From Pseudovibrio ascidiaceicola (GTDB lineage Bacteria > Pseudomonadota > Alphaproteobacteria > Rhizobiales > Stappiaceae), in assembly GCF_900114245.1 (NCBI RefSeq), contig NZ_FOSK01000007.1, positions 288,778 to 352,535 on the forward strand: DNA of 63,758 nucleotides, in the 5' to 3' direction. Of the stretch, positions 1 through 8,089 are shown one piece after another (position 1 is the stretch's first letter; every line of letters starts with the position of its first letter). The position numbers and the translations under genes are program-made. Under the pieces are notes generated by a model. That model was not told the origin of the DNA. It searched no databases and was given only the letters and a program-made list of their open reading frames with translations.

Positions 1-14
1 AAAAGAGAAGACAT
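1..14 (-). CDS. Flagellin, second copy, first codons only (cut by window edge)
   Basis: Only the start codon and the next few codons (M-S-S-L) are inside the window; the rest lies beyond the left edge. They are identical to the first codons of the complete flagellin at 358-1527, and the roughly 110 bases upstream are almost identical too. This makes it very likely that a second flagellin gene follows in tandem on the minus strand. Nothing can be said about the body of the protein. Confidence 0.8.
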
Positions 15-112
15 AATAGTTGTCCCTTAATAAGAAGAGTTGGGACATTCCGGATTAAATTCCCGGAGTTACAGAATTGCATCATGCACTTTGAATAGTC
101 AAAGCCTGTAAC
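1..112 (-). repeat. Flagellin leader repeat, copy 1
   Basis: Direct repeat of 1514-1624, covering the first codons and the 5' leader of the flagellin cut by the left edge. The first 94 bases differ at one position (38, g versus a). Similarity then fades, with weaker resemblance to about 160. Read on the minus strand, the leader has three inverted repeats. GGGACA (21-26), the likely Shine-Dalgarno region, can pair with TGTCCC (42-47). TCCGG/CCGGA arms lie at 49-67. The palindrome TGCAT-C-ATGCA is at 78-88. Confidence 0.9.
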
Positions 113-284
113 GGTTAGTAAGACTTACACGCGAAACTTACGTCAAGCTGATTAAATATAAGATTTTACGAAATACAGGCATTATTTCATCCTTGACGAG
201 ATCAACATAAATATCAGCGCAACGTGGACACAGATTGAAGGCAGCAATTCTCACAAAAGACTTCAACGCAGCAAAGACGACGTC

Positions 285-326
285 AATAAAAACAAGAAAA
301 AGGCCCCGGCGATTAACCGGGGCCTT
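285..326 (-). terminator. Rho-independent terminator of the flagellin gene
   Basis: On the minus strand a 10-bp GC-rich stem (300-309 with 317-326, arms AAGGCCCCGG/CCGGGGCCTT) is followed by a T-rich run, 30 bases after the flagellin stop codon. The spacer from here to the next flagellin leader shows no gene. Confidence 0.9.
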
Positions 327-357
327 AATGCTTCTAAGGTTCTCAGAGCTTTCCGAC

Positions 358-1527
358 TTAACGGAACAGGCTGAGGATGTTCTGGGAACCAGAGTTAGCG
401 ATAGACAGAGCCTGAATACCAAGCTGCTGCTGAGTCTGAAGAGCCTGCAGACGAGTGGATTCAGCATTCATGTCTGCATCAACAAGCTGACCGATACCAC
501 GATCAATTGCATCAGACAGGTTGCTTGCAAACTCTTTCTGCATGTCAACGCGAGACTTAGCAGAACCAAGCTCAGTTGCTGCATCGGTGATTGCAGAAAG
601 CTGACCATCAACAACGTCGATGTACGCAGCAAGAATACCGTTATCTACTGCATTGTTACCGAGCGTAGAGATATCCAAGTCCAAGAAGGAAATTGGGTCA
701 ACGCCGGCACCAGCTGTTGCACCAGAAAGAGTTTCAAGCTTAGCCGTTACTTGCTCAGCGAGAGTAGTGGTACCACCAGGAATCGCAGCAGTCGCATCGA
801 AAGTCGCTTTGTCTGCATCAGAAAGCCCTTCATAGTACTTCAAGATAGCAGCTTCAGTCGCCTTACTGATGATACCATCATCACCACCTGCGGCAGTAAC
901 TTGCAGTGTATCAATATCCGTACCGGTACCATAAGCGACAGTTGCAACGCCACCTGCCAAGTTTTCCGTCAGGATACCTGTGTTATCACCTGTTGTACGC
1001 GTATCAACCAAAACAGTTGTACGTGTGTCAACAACAATGTTCTCAATCTGCGTGTTACCAGCTGCATCACGCGTGAAAGAACCAGCGATCTCTTTGTTGA
1101 GAGCATCTGTAGCCATGTCCTGCTGCAGCCAGTTCTCACCGGAGAAAGTTGCAGAAGAGGCAATGGTTTCAAGCTGCTTTTGAAGCTGTTCAACATCCGC
1201 CTGGATCTTTTCGCGATCAACAGTACCGTTGGTTGCTGCTGTCAGTTTGTCTTTAATCTGGCTAACGATGTCAACTGTCTGATCCATAGCAGTGAACGCT
1301 ACATCAACAGTCGCAGCACCAAGACCCAAGGAATCTTTTACAGCAGAAAGAGCTGAGTTATCAGACTTCATGGTTGTCGCGATGGACCAGTAAGCCGCAT
1401 TGTCAGAGGCATCAGCAACACGCATACCTGTAGAAATGCGGTTCTGAGTGGTTGCCATGCTGTCGTTGATACCACGAAGAGTGGTCAACGCTACCATTGC
1501 GGAGGAATTGGTCAAAAGAGAAGACAT
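358..1527 (-). CDS. Flagellin
   Basis: Structural subunit of the flagellar filament, exported through the flagellar type III apparatus and polymerised outside the cell. The 389-residue product has the conserved flagellin N-terminal region (about 1-140, including NRISTGMRVADASDNAAYW) and C-terminal region (about 300-389, ending QNILSLFR) around a variable middle, as in rhizobial flagellins. A short peptide, VDTRTT, is repeated in tandem at about residues 163-177 of the variable part. The gene has its own terminator and lies just downstream of the fliP operon terminator. Its leader is duplicated in front of the next flagellin, so it belongs to a tandem flagellin array. The symbol is left blank because copies cannot be numbered here. 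Confidence 0.96.
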   Translation of the reverse strand: MSSLLTNSSAMVALTTLRGINDSMATTQNRISTGMRVADASDNAAYWSIATTMKSDNSALSAVKDSLGLGAATVDVAFTAMDQTVDIVSQIKDKLTAATNGTVDREKIQADVEQLQKQLETIASSATFSGENWLQQDMATDALNKEIAGSFTRDAAGNTQIENIVVDTRTTVLVDTRTTGDNTGILTENLAGGVATVAYGTGTDIDTLQVTAAGGDDGIISKATEAAILKYYEGLSDADKATFDATAAIPGGTTTLAEQVTAKLETLSGATAGAGVDPISFLDLDISTLGNNAVDNGILAAYIDVVDGQLSAITDAATELGSAKSRVDMQKEFASNLSDAIDRGIGQLVDADMNAESTRLQALQTQQQLGIQALSIANSGSQNILSLFR

Positions 1528-1624
1528 AATAGTTGTCCCTTAATAAGAAGAATTGGGACATTCCGGATTAAATTCCCGGAGTTACAGAATTGCATCATGC
1601 ACTTTGAAGCTCAAAGCCTGTAAC
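1514..1624 (-). repeat. Flagellin leader repeat, copy 2, with hairpin over the ribosome binding site
   Basis: Leader of the complete flagellin gene and direct repeat of 1-112. GGGACA (complement of 1534-1539), just upstream of the ATG at 1527, can pair with TGTCCC (complement of 1555-1560) across a 15-base loop. The TCCGG/CCGGA arms lie at 1562-1580. The one difference from copy 1 within the hairpin is in the loop, so all paired positions are unchanged. In Caulobacter the FlbT protein controls flagellin mRNA through its 5' leader; a similar role here is inference. Confidence 0.7.
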
Positions 1625-1679
1625 AGAACTTAACGATGACTCACAAAGCTTACGCCGAACTGACTCACTAACTTAGGTA

Positions 1680-1704
1680 AGAAAAAAGCCCCGAAACGGG
1701 GCTT
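1680..1704 (-). terminator. Terminator of the flgB-fliP operon
   Basis: On the minus strand an 8-bp stem (1686-1693 with 1697-1704, GAA-type triloop region) is followed by a run of six T. It sits directly after the fliP stop codon and separates the basal-body operon from the flagellin gene. Confidence 0.9.
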
Positions 1705-1717
1705 CTCGTGGTTAAAT

Positions 1718-2473
1718 TTAGGTAAACGATCTTATTAAACCGCCCGTCAACAGATACCACCCATCAATCAAGACGAAGAACAGCACCTTGAAGGGGAGTG
1801 AGATGACTGTTGGGGGGAGCATCATCATGCCCATGGACATTGTAATTGTTGCAACAATCATGTCGATGACGACAAAAGGCAATGCGATGAGGAAACCGAT
1901 TTCGAAGCCGCGTCGTAGTTCTGAGATCATGAAGGCTGGAATGAGGACGCGGAGGTCGAGTTCTTCGATGGGCGCGTCTTTTTCATAGTTGAACGCGCTA
2001 ACTGCGAGATCATCGAATAGAACTAAGTCTTTTTCGCGGACGTTATCCAACATAAACCGCCGGAATGGCTTCGTCATTTCCTCGTAGGCAACTTCTTCGG
2101 TGATTTGCTCTTTGATCAGTGGTTGCAGACCATTTTTCCACGCGGTGTCGAATGTTGGTGCCATGACGTAGAAGGTCATGAACAAAGCGAGGGAAATTAG
2201 GATAATGTTTGCTGGGGTCGTTTGCAGGCCGATGCCGGAACGCAAGAACGACAAAGCAACAACGAAACGCGTGAAGCTTGTTACCATGATCAAGATCCCA
2301 GGCGCTAACGAGAGCACCGTCAGGATCATGACGTATTGGATAATCCGGCCACTTGCAGACGCCTGCCCTGCTGGAAGCAGATCACTCAGGTTAATATCCT
2401 GAGCCGAGGCCGGAGCGACCCAAAACAACGCAAATAAACTCAAAAAACCCGTAATAAACGCAGAATAACGCAT
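1718..2473 (-). CDS. fliP: Flagellar type III export protein FliP
   Basis: Inner-membrane component of the flagellar export gate. The 251-residue product begins with a cleavable signal peptide (hydrophobic segment ending ASAQ at about 25), which is usual for FliP. Several membrane helices follow, with the family pattern SFTRFVVALSFLR near residue 70 and MMMLPPTVISLPFK near the C terminus. The length is normal. It is the last gene of the series: its ATG overlaps the fliL stop by one base, and a strong terminator follows. The partners FliQ and FliR are not encoded in this window. Confidence 0.97.
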   Translation of the reverse strand: MRYSAFITGFLSLFALFWVAPASAQDINLSDLLPAGQASASGRIIQYVMILTVLSLAPGILIMVTSFTRFVVALSFLRSGIGLQTTPANIILISLALFMTFYVMAPTFDTAWKNGLQPLIKEQITEEVAYEEMTKPFRRFMLDNVREKDLVLFDDLAVSAFNYEKDAPIEELDLRVLIPAFMISELRRGFEIGFLIALPFVVIDMIVATITMSMGMMMLPPTVISLPFKVLFFVLIDGWYLLTGGLIRSFT

Positions 2474-2982
2474 TATTGAATCACCACAGATTCAAGGACG
2501 AGTTCCTTGACGAACTTTCCACCGCGCATCTTTGCGCGCTCGTTGAGATCATCACGCAGGCGCAGCAAACCACGAGTGCCTTCGAGCTGGCGCGGTCCCA
2601 ATGTACGAGCGTAAAGCAGCAGATCCTGTTCTACTTGCTTAACCAGCAAGGAGTGATCCTGTTCTTCTATTCCGCGCTGCATCAAAACGACTGAGGCTTC
2701 GATGCGAATCCAGTTCTTTGAAGACGATAGCAGATTGGTCACGATTGGCTTCAACGAGACAATCTGACTGCTTTCTGTGTACTCCGGATTGATCAAAGCG
2801 CCGCTGTTGGCCTTTTGCTCTTCCAGATATTTGCCGTGCACCTGGTCAACCAGCGTAGAGCCGATTCCCATACCGCCAGCACTTGCGACGGCAGTCACCA
2901 CAATAGCAGCGACTGCAACGCCCATCCAAGAGTTCTCGGAGGCAGGCAACTGTGGCTTTGGCAACTGTGGTTTAAGAGCCAT
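2473..2982 (-). CDS. fliL: Flagellar basal body-associated protein FliL
   Basis: Single-pass membrane protein that sits around the stator units and supports torque generation. The 169-residue product has a Lys/Pro-rich cytoplasmic start, one transmembrane helix (about 20-42, Ala/Gly/Val rich) and a periplasmic domain ending in the typical FliL region (FVKELVLESVVIQ). Start and stop are tightly packed between flgH (11 bases upstream) and fliP (1-base overlap), so translation is probably coupled. Confidence 0.93.
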   Translation of the reverse strand: MALKPQLPKPQLPASENSWMGVAVAAIVVTAVASAGGMGIGSTLVDQVHGKYLEEQKANSGALINPEYTESSQIVSLKPIVTNLLSSSKNWIRIEASVVLMQRGIEEQDHSLLVKQVEQDLLLYARTLGPRQLEGTRGLLRLRDDLNERAKMRGGKFVKELVLESVVIQ

Positions 2983-2993
2983 AGAAGCCTCCT

Positions 2994-3704
2994 TTAGAGC
3001 GGGCTAATGATATCAATGACTTGCTGACCAATACTTGGTTGCTGCATTTCCGTCACGCGGCCACGGCCACCGTAGGAAACACGTGCTTCAGCGATCTTGT
3101 CATACTCAATGGTATTTCGACCTGTGATGTCTTCAGGACGTACGATGCCAGCAACGGACAGAACGCGAACCTCATAGTTCACACGAACTTCCTGTTGCCC
3201 GGAAATGATCAAGTTACCGTTAGCAAGTACCTTGGTCACGACAGCTGCAATGGAGAGTTTGATCTCTTCACTACGGTCTATTGCACCCTCGCCTTTACTG
3301 CTTGTCTCGCCAGTACCAGAGACACTCACATCAGCTTCTCCAGAATCAACACCAGCCCACGAAAACGCCCCTTTCAACCCAGTAGATCGGGAAGAGTCAC
3401 GCGATCTCTCGCTTGAGTTATCCAGCTTGGCTTTATCATTGATTTTGATCGCGACGGTAAGTACATCACCAATTTGCTTTGCGCGAGGATCGCGGAAGAA
3501 ATCCTGTTCACCATCGGCCCAAAGCCCGTGATAAGCACGATTTGAACGACCACTGCTCTTCGCTGGAGTTGCTGGCAAGTTTGCAACATTTGGCTGAAGC
3601 CCCTGCCCCAACGGGGTCAGATGCGGCTCCTGGCCAACGTTTTTCATAGCATTACAGCCAGTGAGCGTAATTGCGGCGAGAATGCATACCAAAGTGCGCT
3701 TCAC
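2994..3704 (-). CDS. flgH: Flagellar L-ring lipoprotein FlgH
   Basis: Forms the L ring of the basal body in the outer membrane. The 236-residue protein starts with a lipoprotein signal peptide whose lipobox LTGC places the acylated cysteine at residue 17. The mature part has the family segments LWADGEQDFFRDPRAKQIGD and NYEVRVLSVAGIVRPEDI. It overlaps the upstream motE by four bases (ATGA-type junction) and lies in the same operon as flgI (P ring) and flgA (P-ring chaperone), matching its assembly role. Confidence 0.97.
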   Translation of the reverse strand: MKRTLVCILAAITLTGCNAMKNVGQEPHLTPLGQGLQPNVANLPATPAKSSGRSNRAYHGLWADGEQDFFRDPRAKQIGDVLTVAIKINDKAKLDNSSERSRDSSRSTGLKGAFSWAGVDSGEADVSVSGTGETSSKGEGAIDRSEEIKLSIAAVVTKVLANGNLIISGQQEVRVNYEVRVLSVAGIVRPEDITGRNTIEYDKIAEARVSYGGRGRVTEMQQPSIGQQVIDIISPL

Positions 3705-4252
3705 TGTGAAACTCCCATACTTTGCTTCGCGGCCTTTCGAGCTGTAAGTTCTGCCATCAGATCAGTAAGATACGCTGCGCGTTCCGAAGCCAACTCAGCA
3801 AGCACCGAACTGGCTTTTCGCGCCTTCATCTGGAGAAGAATTGAAACGGCCGTTTCATCGTCCAAAGACGTCAACTGCAGAGCGGCTGCATCCGGGCGCA
3901 TATTGGCATAGATATTAACGACATGCCCTTCGGCTCTCTGCAGAATTTCATCACGACGTTTCACCCACATGCGCAACTCAGCGATTTTAGCGTCGAGTTC
4001 CGTAATCTTGGCTTTCATCTGATGTTCAACATCGAACAAAGCACGCATCTGCCAAGCAATCCGAGCATCTTTTGCCTGATCGGCAATCGCTTCGCAGTAG
4101 TTCTTGGCCTGCTCAATTGCGATAGTCAGCTCTTCCGTCTCGGTTTCGCTTGTCTGCGCACTTGCGCTTACAAGCGTCATGCACAAACCGAGAGATACCG
4201 CGGCACACTTAAGGGGAAAGAACTTCTTCTTAGAGAGCTTTAGGAGAGGCAT
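3701..4252 (-). CDS. motE: MotE family periplasmic motility protein
   Basis: In rhizobia MotE is a periplasmic chaperone needed for stable MotC and rotation of the flagellum. The 183-residue product has a signal peptide (hydrophobic stretch about 14-30, ending ASAQ). A Lys/Glu-rich region predicted to form a coiled coil follows (about 40-110). The C-terminal MgtE-N-like segment begins around NIYANMRPDAAA and includes LDDETAVSILLQMK. The position between flgI and flgH is the one seen in rhizobial flagellar loci. MotB and MotC are not in this window. Assignment rests on motif memory and synteny. Confidence 0.88.
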   Translation of the reverse strand: MPLLKLSKKKFFPLKCAAVSLGLCMTLVSASAQTSETETEELTIAIEQAKNYCEAIADQAKDARIAWQMRALFDVEHQMKAKITELDAKIAELRMWVKRRDEILQRAEGHVVNIYANMRPDAAALQLTSLDDETAVSILLQMKARKASSVLAELASERAAYLTDLMAELTARKAAKQSMGVSQ

Positions 4253-4330
4253 TACAACTCAGTTCCAATAGGTTTAGCGGTACATTGAAGCCACAAGCTT
4301 GCCCGTGGCTTATCCAATTGCCGTGCGGTC

Positions 4331-5455
4331 TTATTTGACCACCAGAGTTGCCTGGAGAGCCCCTGCCTGCTTAATCGCCTGAAGGATCGCGATGATGCCA
4401 CTTGGCTTCAGACCAATTCGGTTCAACCCTCTGACCAGAGTTTGCAAATCAGTTCCACCAATCAACTGCAACTGACCATCTTCCTGAACCACATCAATAT
4501 CTGTACGCGGTACAACAGTCGTTTCGCCTTGCTGTGCAAATGGTGATGGCTGCGAGACTTCAGGCCGCTCAGAAACGCGTACCGTCAGATTGCCATGCGT
4601 CACAGCAACTGTTGAAATTCTCACATTCTGACCGATAACGACGGTACCAGTACGCTCATCCACAACCACTCGTGCTGGTGTATCTGGCTGAACCATCAAA
4701 CCTTCAATCTGCGAAATAAAACGGACGGAACTGATACCTGCAGGGCGTTGAACCTGAACTGATCTGTAATCAAGCTCACTCGCGAGCTTAAGACCATAGC
4801 GATTCAGTGAGAACGCGTTGATCGCATCCGTTACTCGTACAGCGGTTTTAAAGTCTGGATTTTTAAGCTCTAACACCAGCTGTGGCAGTGAAGAGAAGTA
4901 ATCAGGCAGCGTTTTTTCAATTAAAGCACCATTTGACACACTTCCGGCGGTTGGAACACCTTGCGTCAAACTACCAGCATCACCTGCTGCTGCGAAACCA
5001 GATACAGAAACAGAACCTTGAGCCACAGCATAGACGTTGCCATCAGCCCCCATCAATGGCGTCACAAGAAGCGTTCCGCCCTGTAACGATGCGGCATCGC
5101 CGAGTGACCCGACAGAAACATCAATACGGGCGCCATTCCCAATGAAGGGAGGCAACTCGGCAGTCACAACAACCGCCGCTACGTTTCTTGATCTTAAGTT
5201 AGACTCTCGAACGTTCACTCCCATGCGCTCAAGCATGGATTGCAAGGACTGCTCAGTGAACGGAGAATTCCTCATGGTATCGCCTGATCCATTCAGACCA
5301 ATCACAATACCATAACCGACAAGCTGGTTAGAGCGCATTCCGCGCAGATCAGCTATATCCTTGATGCGGACAAGTGCGGAGGCACTGTCAAACGATAAAA
5401 ACAAAGCAAGAAAAGCAAGATATATTGCCCCCAGAGAACGGCTTACAGAACGCAC
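4331..5455 (-). CDS. flgI: Flagellar P-ring protein FlgI
   Basis: Forms the P ring around the rod in the periplasm. The 374-residue protein has a Sec signal peptide (about 1-27, ending ASA) and the conserved start of the mature protein, RIKDIADLRGMRSNQLVGYG. Further family blocks are GIVIGLNGSGDT, GTLLVTPLMGADG and the C-terminal segment LVRGLNRIGLKPSGIIAILQ. The length is typical. It lies four bases after flgA, the chaperone needed for its assembly. A 78-base gap separates it from motE. Confidence 0.98.
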   Translation of the reverse strand: MRSVSRSLGAIYLAFLALFLSFDSASALVRIKDIADLRGMRSNQLVGYGIVIGLNGSGDTMRNSPFTEQSLQSMLERMGVNVRESNLRSRNVAAVVVTAELPPFIGNGARIDVSVGSLGDAASLQGGTLLVTPLMGADGNVYAVAQGSVSVSGFAAAGDAGSLTQGVPTAGSVSNGALIEKTLPDYFSSLPQLVLELKNPDFKTAVRVTDAINAFSLNRYGLKLASELDYRSVQVQRPAGISSVRFISQIEGLMVQPDTPARVVVDERTGTVVIGQNVRISTVAVTHGNLTVRVSERPEVSQPSPFAQQGETTVVPRTDIDVVQEDGQLQLIGGTDLQTLVRGLNRIGLKPSGIIAILQAIKQAGALQATLVVK

Positions 5456-5459
5456 GGTA

Positions 5460-5945
5460 TTATTCCCCTTCAGCCAGCAAAGATCCGTTTTCTTGCACTT
5501 TGCCTAAAACACTTAAACCTGTATCAGGGTTCTTAGCCCTGATATTTGCACCAATTGCCCCGGACTCCAGCGCCTCAACAATGGCGCGGATTTCCAAGCC
5601 TTCTTCTTTAAAAACCAACAGAACAGATGAGCCACGTTGCACAACAACTGGATCTTGAACCGCGTTTTTTGGAATTGGCTTTCCTGGAAAAAGGGTACGG
5701 CGCGCTTCCAGCCCAACCACATCTTGCATTCGACCTACAATCGAAAGCTGCGCAACCGACTTCTTGAAGAACCCGTGCTCACGAAGCATACCTTCTTCGA
5801 TCTTATCACCCGGATAAATCATCATGGCCGGCACTGGAAGCTTTACAACTTCGCGCCGACCCGCCGCTGATGCCGCTGTCAAAAACAACGGCACGCAGCA
5901 CACTAGCAATGCCAGTCTATGCAGGCGCTTGGAAGCACTCATCAC
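5460..5945 (-). CDS. flgA: Flagella basal body P-ring formation protein FlgA
   Basis: Periplasmic chaperone for FlgI during P-ring assembly. The 161-residue product has a signal peptide (hydrophobic LALLVCCVPLFLTAASA, about 11-27) and a SAF/ChapFlgA-type C-terminal domain. That domain contains ARRTLFPGKPI and the segment GSSVLLVFKEEGLEIRA. This is the short form of FlgA typical of alphaproteobacteria. It is packed tightly between flgG (6 bases) and flgI (4 bases). Confidence 0.94.
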   Translation of the reverse strand: MMSASKRLHRLALLVCCVPLFLTAASAAGRREVVKLPVPAMMIYPGDKIEEGMLREHGFFKKSVAQLSIVGRMQDVVGLEARRTLFPGKPIPKNAVQDPVVVQRGSSVLLVFKEEGLEIRAIVEALESGAIGANIRAKNPDTGLSVLGKVQENGSLLAEGE

Positions 5946-5951
5946 CGCGCC

Positions 5952-6740
5952 CTAGCGAATGCCTTTGGAGACAGTTCCAGCCATGTCATCGGCTGCCTGA
6001 ATCACTTTGGAGTTCATCTCGTATCCGCGCTGCGCGCTGATCAAGCTTGTGATCTCTTTAACAGGATCCACGTTAGCGCCTTCGAGATACCCTTGACGAA
6101 TAACACCAAGCGCACCTTCACCAGCAATACCAGCATTAGGTGCACCAGAAGCTATTGTTTCGCGGAACAGGTTGCCACCAATCGCCTTTAGGCCAGCATC
6201 GTTCACAAAGTTAGTCAGGTTCAGCTGACCTATGCTCGTAGCCGGGTTTCCGTCAGCATAAGTAGCAAACACTTCACCACTTTCATTGACAGTAACTTTA
6301 ACAGCCTCAAGCGGAACAGTAATACCAGGCTGAACCTCATAACCATCAAGAGTTACAAGAGCCCCCTCACCGTTCACGTTGAATGCACCGGATCGCGTAA
6401 AGAGCGCTTCACCTTCAGGGCCGATAATTTCAAACCAACCCTGTCCATCGATCGCCAGATCAAATGCGTTATTGGTTTGCTGTAGCGCGCCTTGAGAATG
6501 CAACTTACGAACCGCAGCAGTTTTCACTCCAAGGCCCTGCTGAATCCCCTCAGGAACAGGCGCAGCACCACCACGATTAGATACACCGGCTGCACGATCC
6601 GTTTGATAAAGCAGATCGGAGAACTCAGCGCGAGACGCCTTAAAGGCAGTCGTATTCATGTTCGCGATGTTATTGGAAATAACTTCAAGATTTTTCTGCT
6701 GAGCAGACATACCTGTCGCAGCAATAGCAAGAGCCTTCAT
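5952..6740 (-). CDS. flgG: Flagellar distal rod protein FlgG
   Basis: Forms the distal rod that crosses the P and L rings. The 262-residue product shows the rod-protein N-terminal block ([19 protein letters not shown], about 15-35), the FlgG middle region ([23 protein letters not shown]) and the C-terminal block ([21 protein letters not shown]). All are diagnostic of FlgG rather than FlgF. Length is normal for the family. Confidence 0.98.
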   Translation of the reverse strand: MKALAIAATGMSAQQKNLEVISNNIANMNTTAFKASRAEFSDLLYQTDRAAGVSNRGGAAPVPEGIQQGLGVKTAAVRKLHSQGALQQTNNAFDLAIDGQGWFEIIGPEGEALFTRSGAFNVNGEGALVTLDGYEVQPGITVPLEAVKVTVNESGEVFATYADGNPATSIGQLNLTNFVNDAGLKAIGGNLFRETIASGAPNAGIAGEGALGVIRQGYLEGANVDPVKEITSLISAQRGYEMNSKVIQAADDMAGTVSKGIR

Positions 6741-6763
6741 AAGGAAAACCTTTTCTCAAAAAC

Positions 6764-7120
6764 TTAAATACTCATACGAGAGAATTCTTGATAGGCTTCA
6801 ACAACCTTATCACGCACAGCTACTGCGCTCTTCAAGGAAAGCTCTGCCTTCATTACGGCCTCGACCACTTTTTGAGCCGAGACTTCGCCGCGCACTGCCG
6901 CAACAGATGTTGCTTCAGCCGTTTTCAAATCGCCTGCAGTTTCACGAACCACATCAGCCATAGTGTCAGCAAAGCTGCCCTGAACCTCTTGGGCCGCCTG
7001 CGCATTCTGCGCTCCGCCCACCAAGTACTGACGAGTACGAGCAACAGACGAAACATCATTTACCCCACTGGTAAAAGTTGAAACACGCGACACTGAACTC
7101 AACGCCGAAAGATCCGCCAT
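6764..7120 (-). CDS. fliE: Flagellar hook-basal body complex protein FliE
   Basis: Junction protein between the MS ring and the proximal rod. The 118-residue product has the FliE C-terminal pattern (KVVEAVMKAELSLKSAVAVRDKVVEAYQEFSRM). Its start codon overlaps the last base of the flgC stop, so the two are probably translationally coupled. The N-terminal 50 residues are low-complexity and poorly conserved, as is usual. Confidence 0.96.
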   Translation of the reverse strand: MADLSALSSVSRVSTFTSGVNDVSSVARTRQYLVGGAQNAQAAQEVQGSFADTMADVVRETAGDLKTAEATSVAAVRGEVSAQKVVEAVMKAELSLKSAVAVRDKVVEAYQEFSRMSI

Positions 7121-7539
7121 TACCTACTCCTCAGCAAATCGATTGTACGGGTAATCATTTCTCTGGATTTGACCATCATCTGCAGACCAGCTTCATAAGA
7201 ACGCGAAGCTTCTCGCATGTCCGCCAACTCAATCAGAGTGTTTACATTTGGATATTTTACGTTGCCATTCTCATCTGCCGCTGGATGCGACGGGTCAAAC
7301 TCAATACGGTAATCACCTTTATCCGTACCGATATTTTTAACCTCGACGAGATTAGCACCAAGCGCGCGATCCACCTCACTTTTGAAGGTAATCGTCTTGC
7401 GCTGATAAGGATTCGCTCCTGGAGTATCGCCAGTCGACTGAACGTTGGCCAGGTTTTCCGAAACAACGCGCATACGCTGTGACTGAACCCTCAAACCTGA
7501 GGAGGAAATTTTTAATGAAGCGACAAGTGGATCAATCAT
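7120..7539 (-). CDS. flgC: Flagellar proximal rod protein FlgC
   Basis: Proximal rod subunit. The 139-residue product has the rod N-terminal block ([26 protein letters not shown]), the FlgC-specific PYQRKTITF segment and the C-terminal block [24 protein letters not shown]. It lies between flgB (5 bases upstream) and fliE (1-base overlap), the standard flgB-flgC-fliE order. Confidence 0.98.
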   Translation of the reverse strand: MIDPLVASLKISSSGLRVQSQRMRVVSENLANVQSTGDTPGANPYQRKTITFKSEVDRALGANLVEVKNIGTDKGDYRIEFDPSHPAADENGNVKYPNVNTLIELADMREASRSYEAGLQMMVKSREMITRTIDLLRSR

Positions 7540-7544
7540 AATAT

Positions 7545-7925
7545 TTATCTTCCTAAGCTGCTCTTCATCAAGCCATAGAAGGACCCAACGAGCTGAGTGT
7601 TAAGCGAGTGCTGACGAGCAACCTCACCTGACTTGATCAACTCTTGCTCTAGGGAAACGGAGTTATCTGAGACGGTAACTTGCCACGCCTCACCACCCTT
7701 CACCCGCACACGACGGGCATTGGTTCCATCTTCACTGATATGACCCGACTGAGTAGCAGCCATCTGAATGCTGGTTTTATCCAGGATGTCCTTAAAAGGC
7801 TCGACATCCTTACTTGCAAAACCAGGAGTATCAACGTTCGCGATATTTTCGGAAATTGTCGACTGTCGCACTGACAACCAAGAATTTTGCCGCGAAACCA
7901 AACTAAAAAGATATACGGGCTCCAA
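7545..7925 (-). CDS. flgB: Flagellar proximal rod protein FlgB, TTG start
   Basis: Proximal rod subunit, the first gene of the flgB-fliP operon. The open frame extends upstream to 8015, but the extra 30 residues look unlike any FlgB and would run through the terminator region. The TTG at 7925 gives a protein starting M-E-P-V-Y-L-F-S-L, which matches the start of rhizobial FlgB (QPIQLF-type). It is preceded by a GGAG ribosome binding site nine bases upstream. The resulting 126-residue protein carries the rod block [17 protein letters not shown]. The start choice is inference from family alignment and the binding site. Confidence 0.93.
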   Translation of the reverse strand: MEPVYLFSLVSRQNSWLSVRQSTISENIANVDTPGFASKDVEPFKDILDKTSIQMAATQSGHISEDGTNARRVRVKGGEAWQVTVSDNSVSLEQELIKSGEVARQHSLNTQLVGSFYGLMKSSLGR

Positions 7926-8014
7926 AAAATCCACTCCGCTACAAAAACTGCTAAAAGTGGATAGCAGTGCAATCTTGTCCGTAGCTGGCGGAATCAATAT
8001 TTCCGGAAAAAGCA

Positions 8015-8050
8015 AAAAAGATATACTTGGTTAGTCAAGTATATCTTTTT
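8015..8050 (-). terminator. AT-rich terminator between the motA-flhB and flgB operons
   Basis: Perfect 15-bp inverted repeat (8015-8029 with 8036-8050) around a six-base loop, followed on the minus strand by a short T-rich stretch. It lies after the unknown gene ending at 8090 and before flgB, so flgB probably also has its own promoter in 7926-8014. The 12-base core of one arm recurs at 7905-7916, inside the first codons of flgB. Confidence 0.7.
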
Positions 8051-8089
8051 ATCTTAAAATTTTAGGTAAATAGAAAATTAATATATTGC

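Noticed and set aside
235-1356. 373-residue open frame on the plus strand opposite flagellin
   Set aside because: Lies wholly antisense to a certain flagellin gene, has a Cys/Ser/Thr-rich composition typical of shadow frames, and shows no recognisable motif or ribosome binding site.
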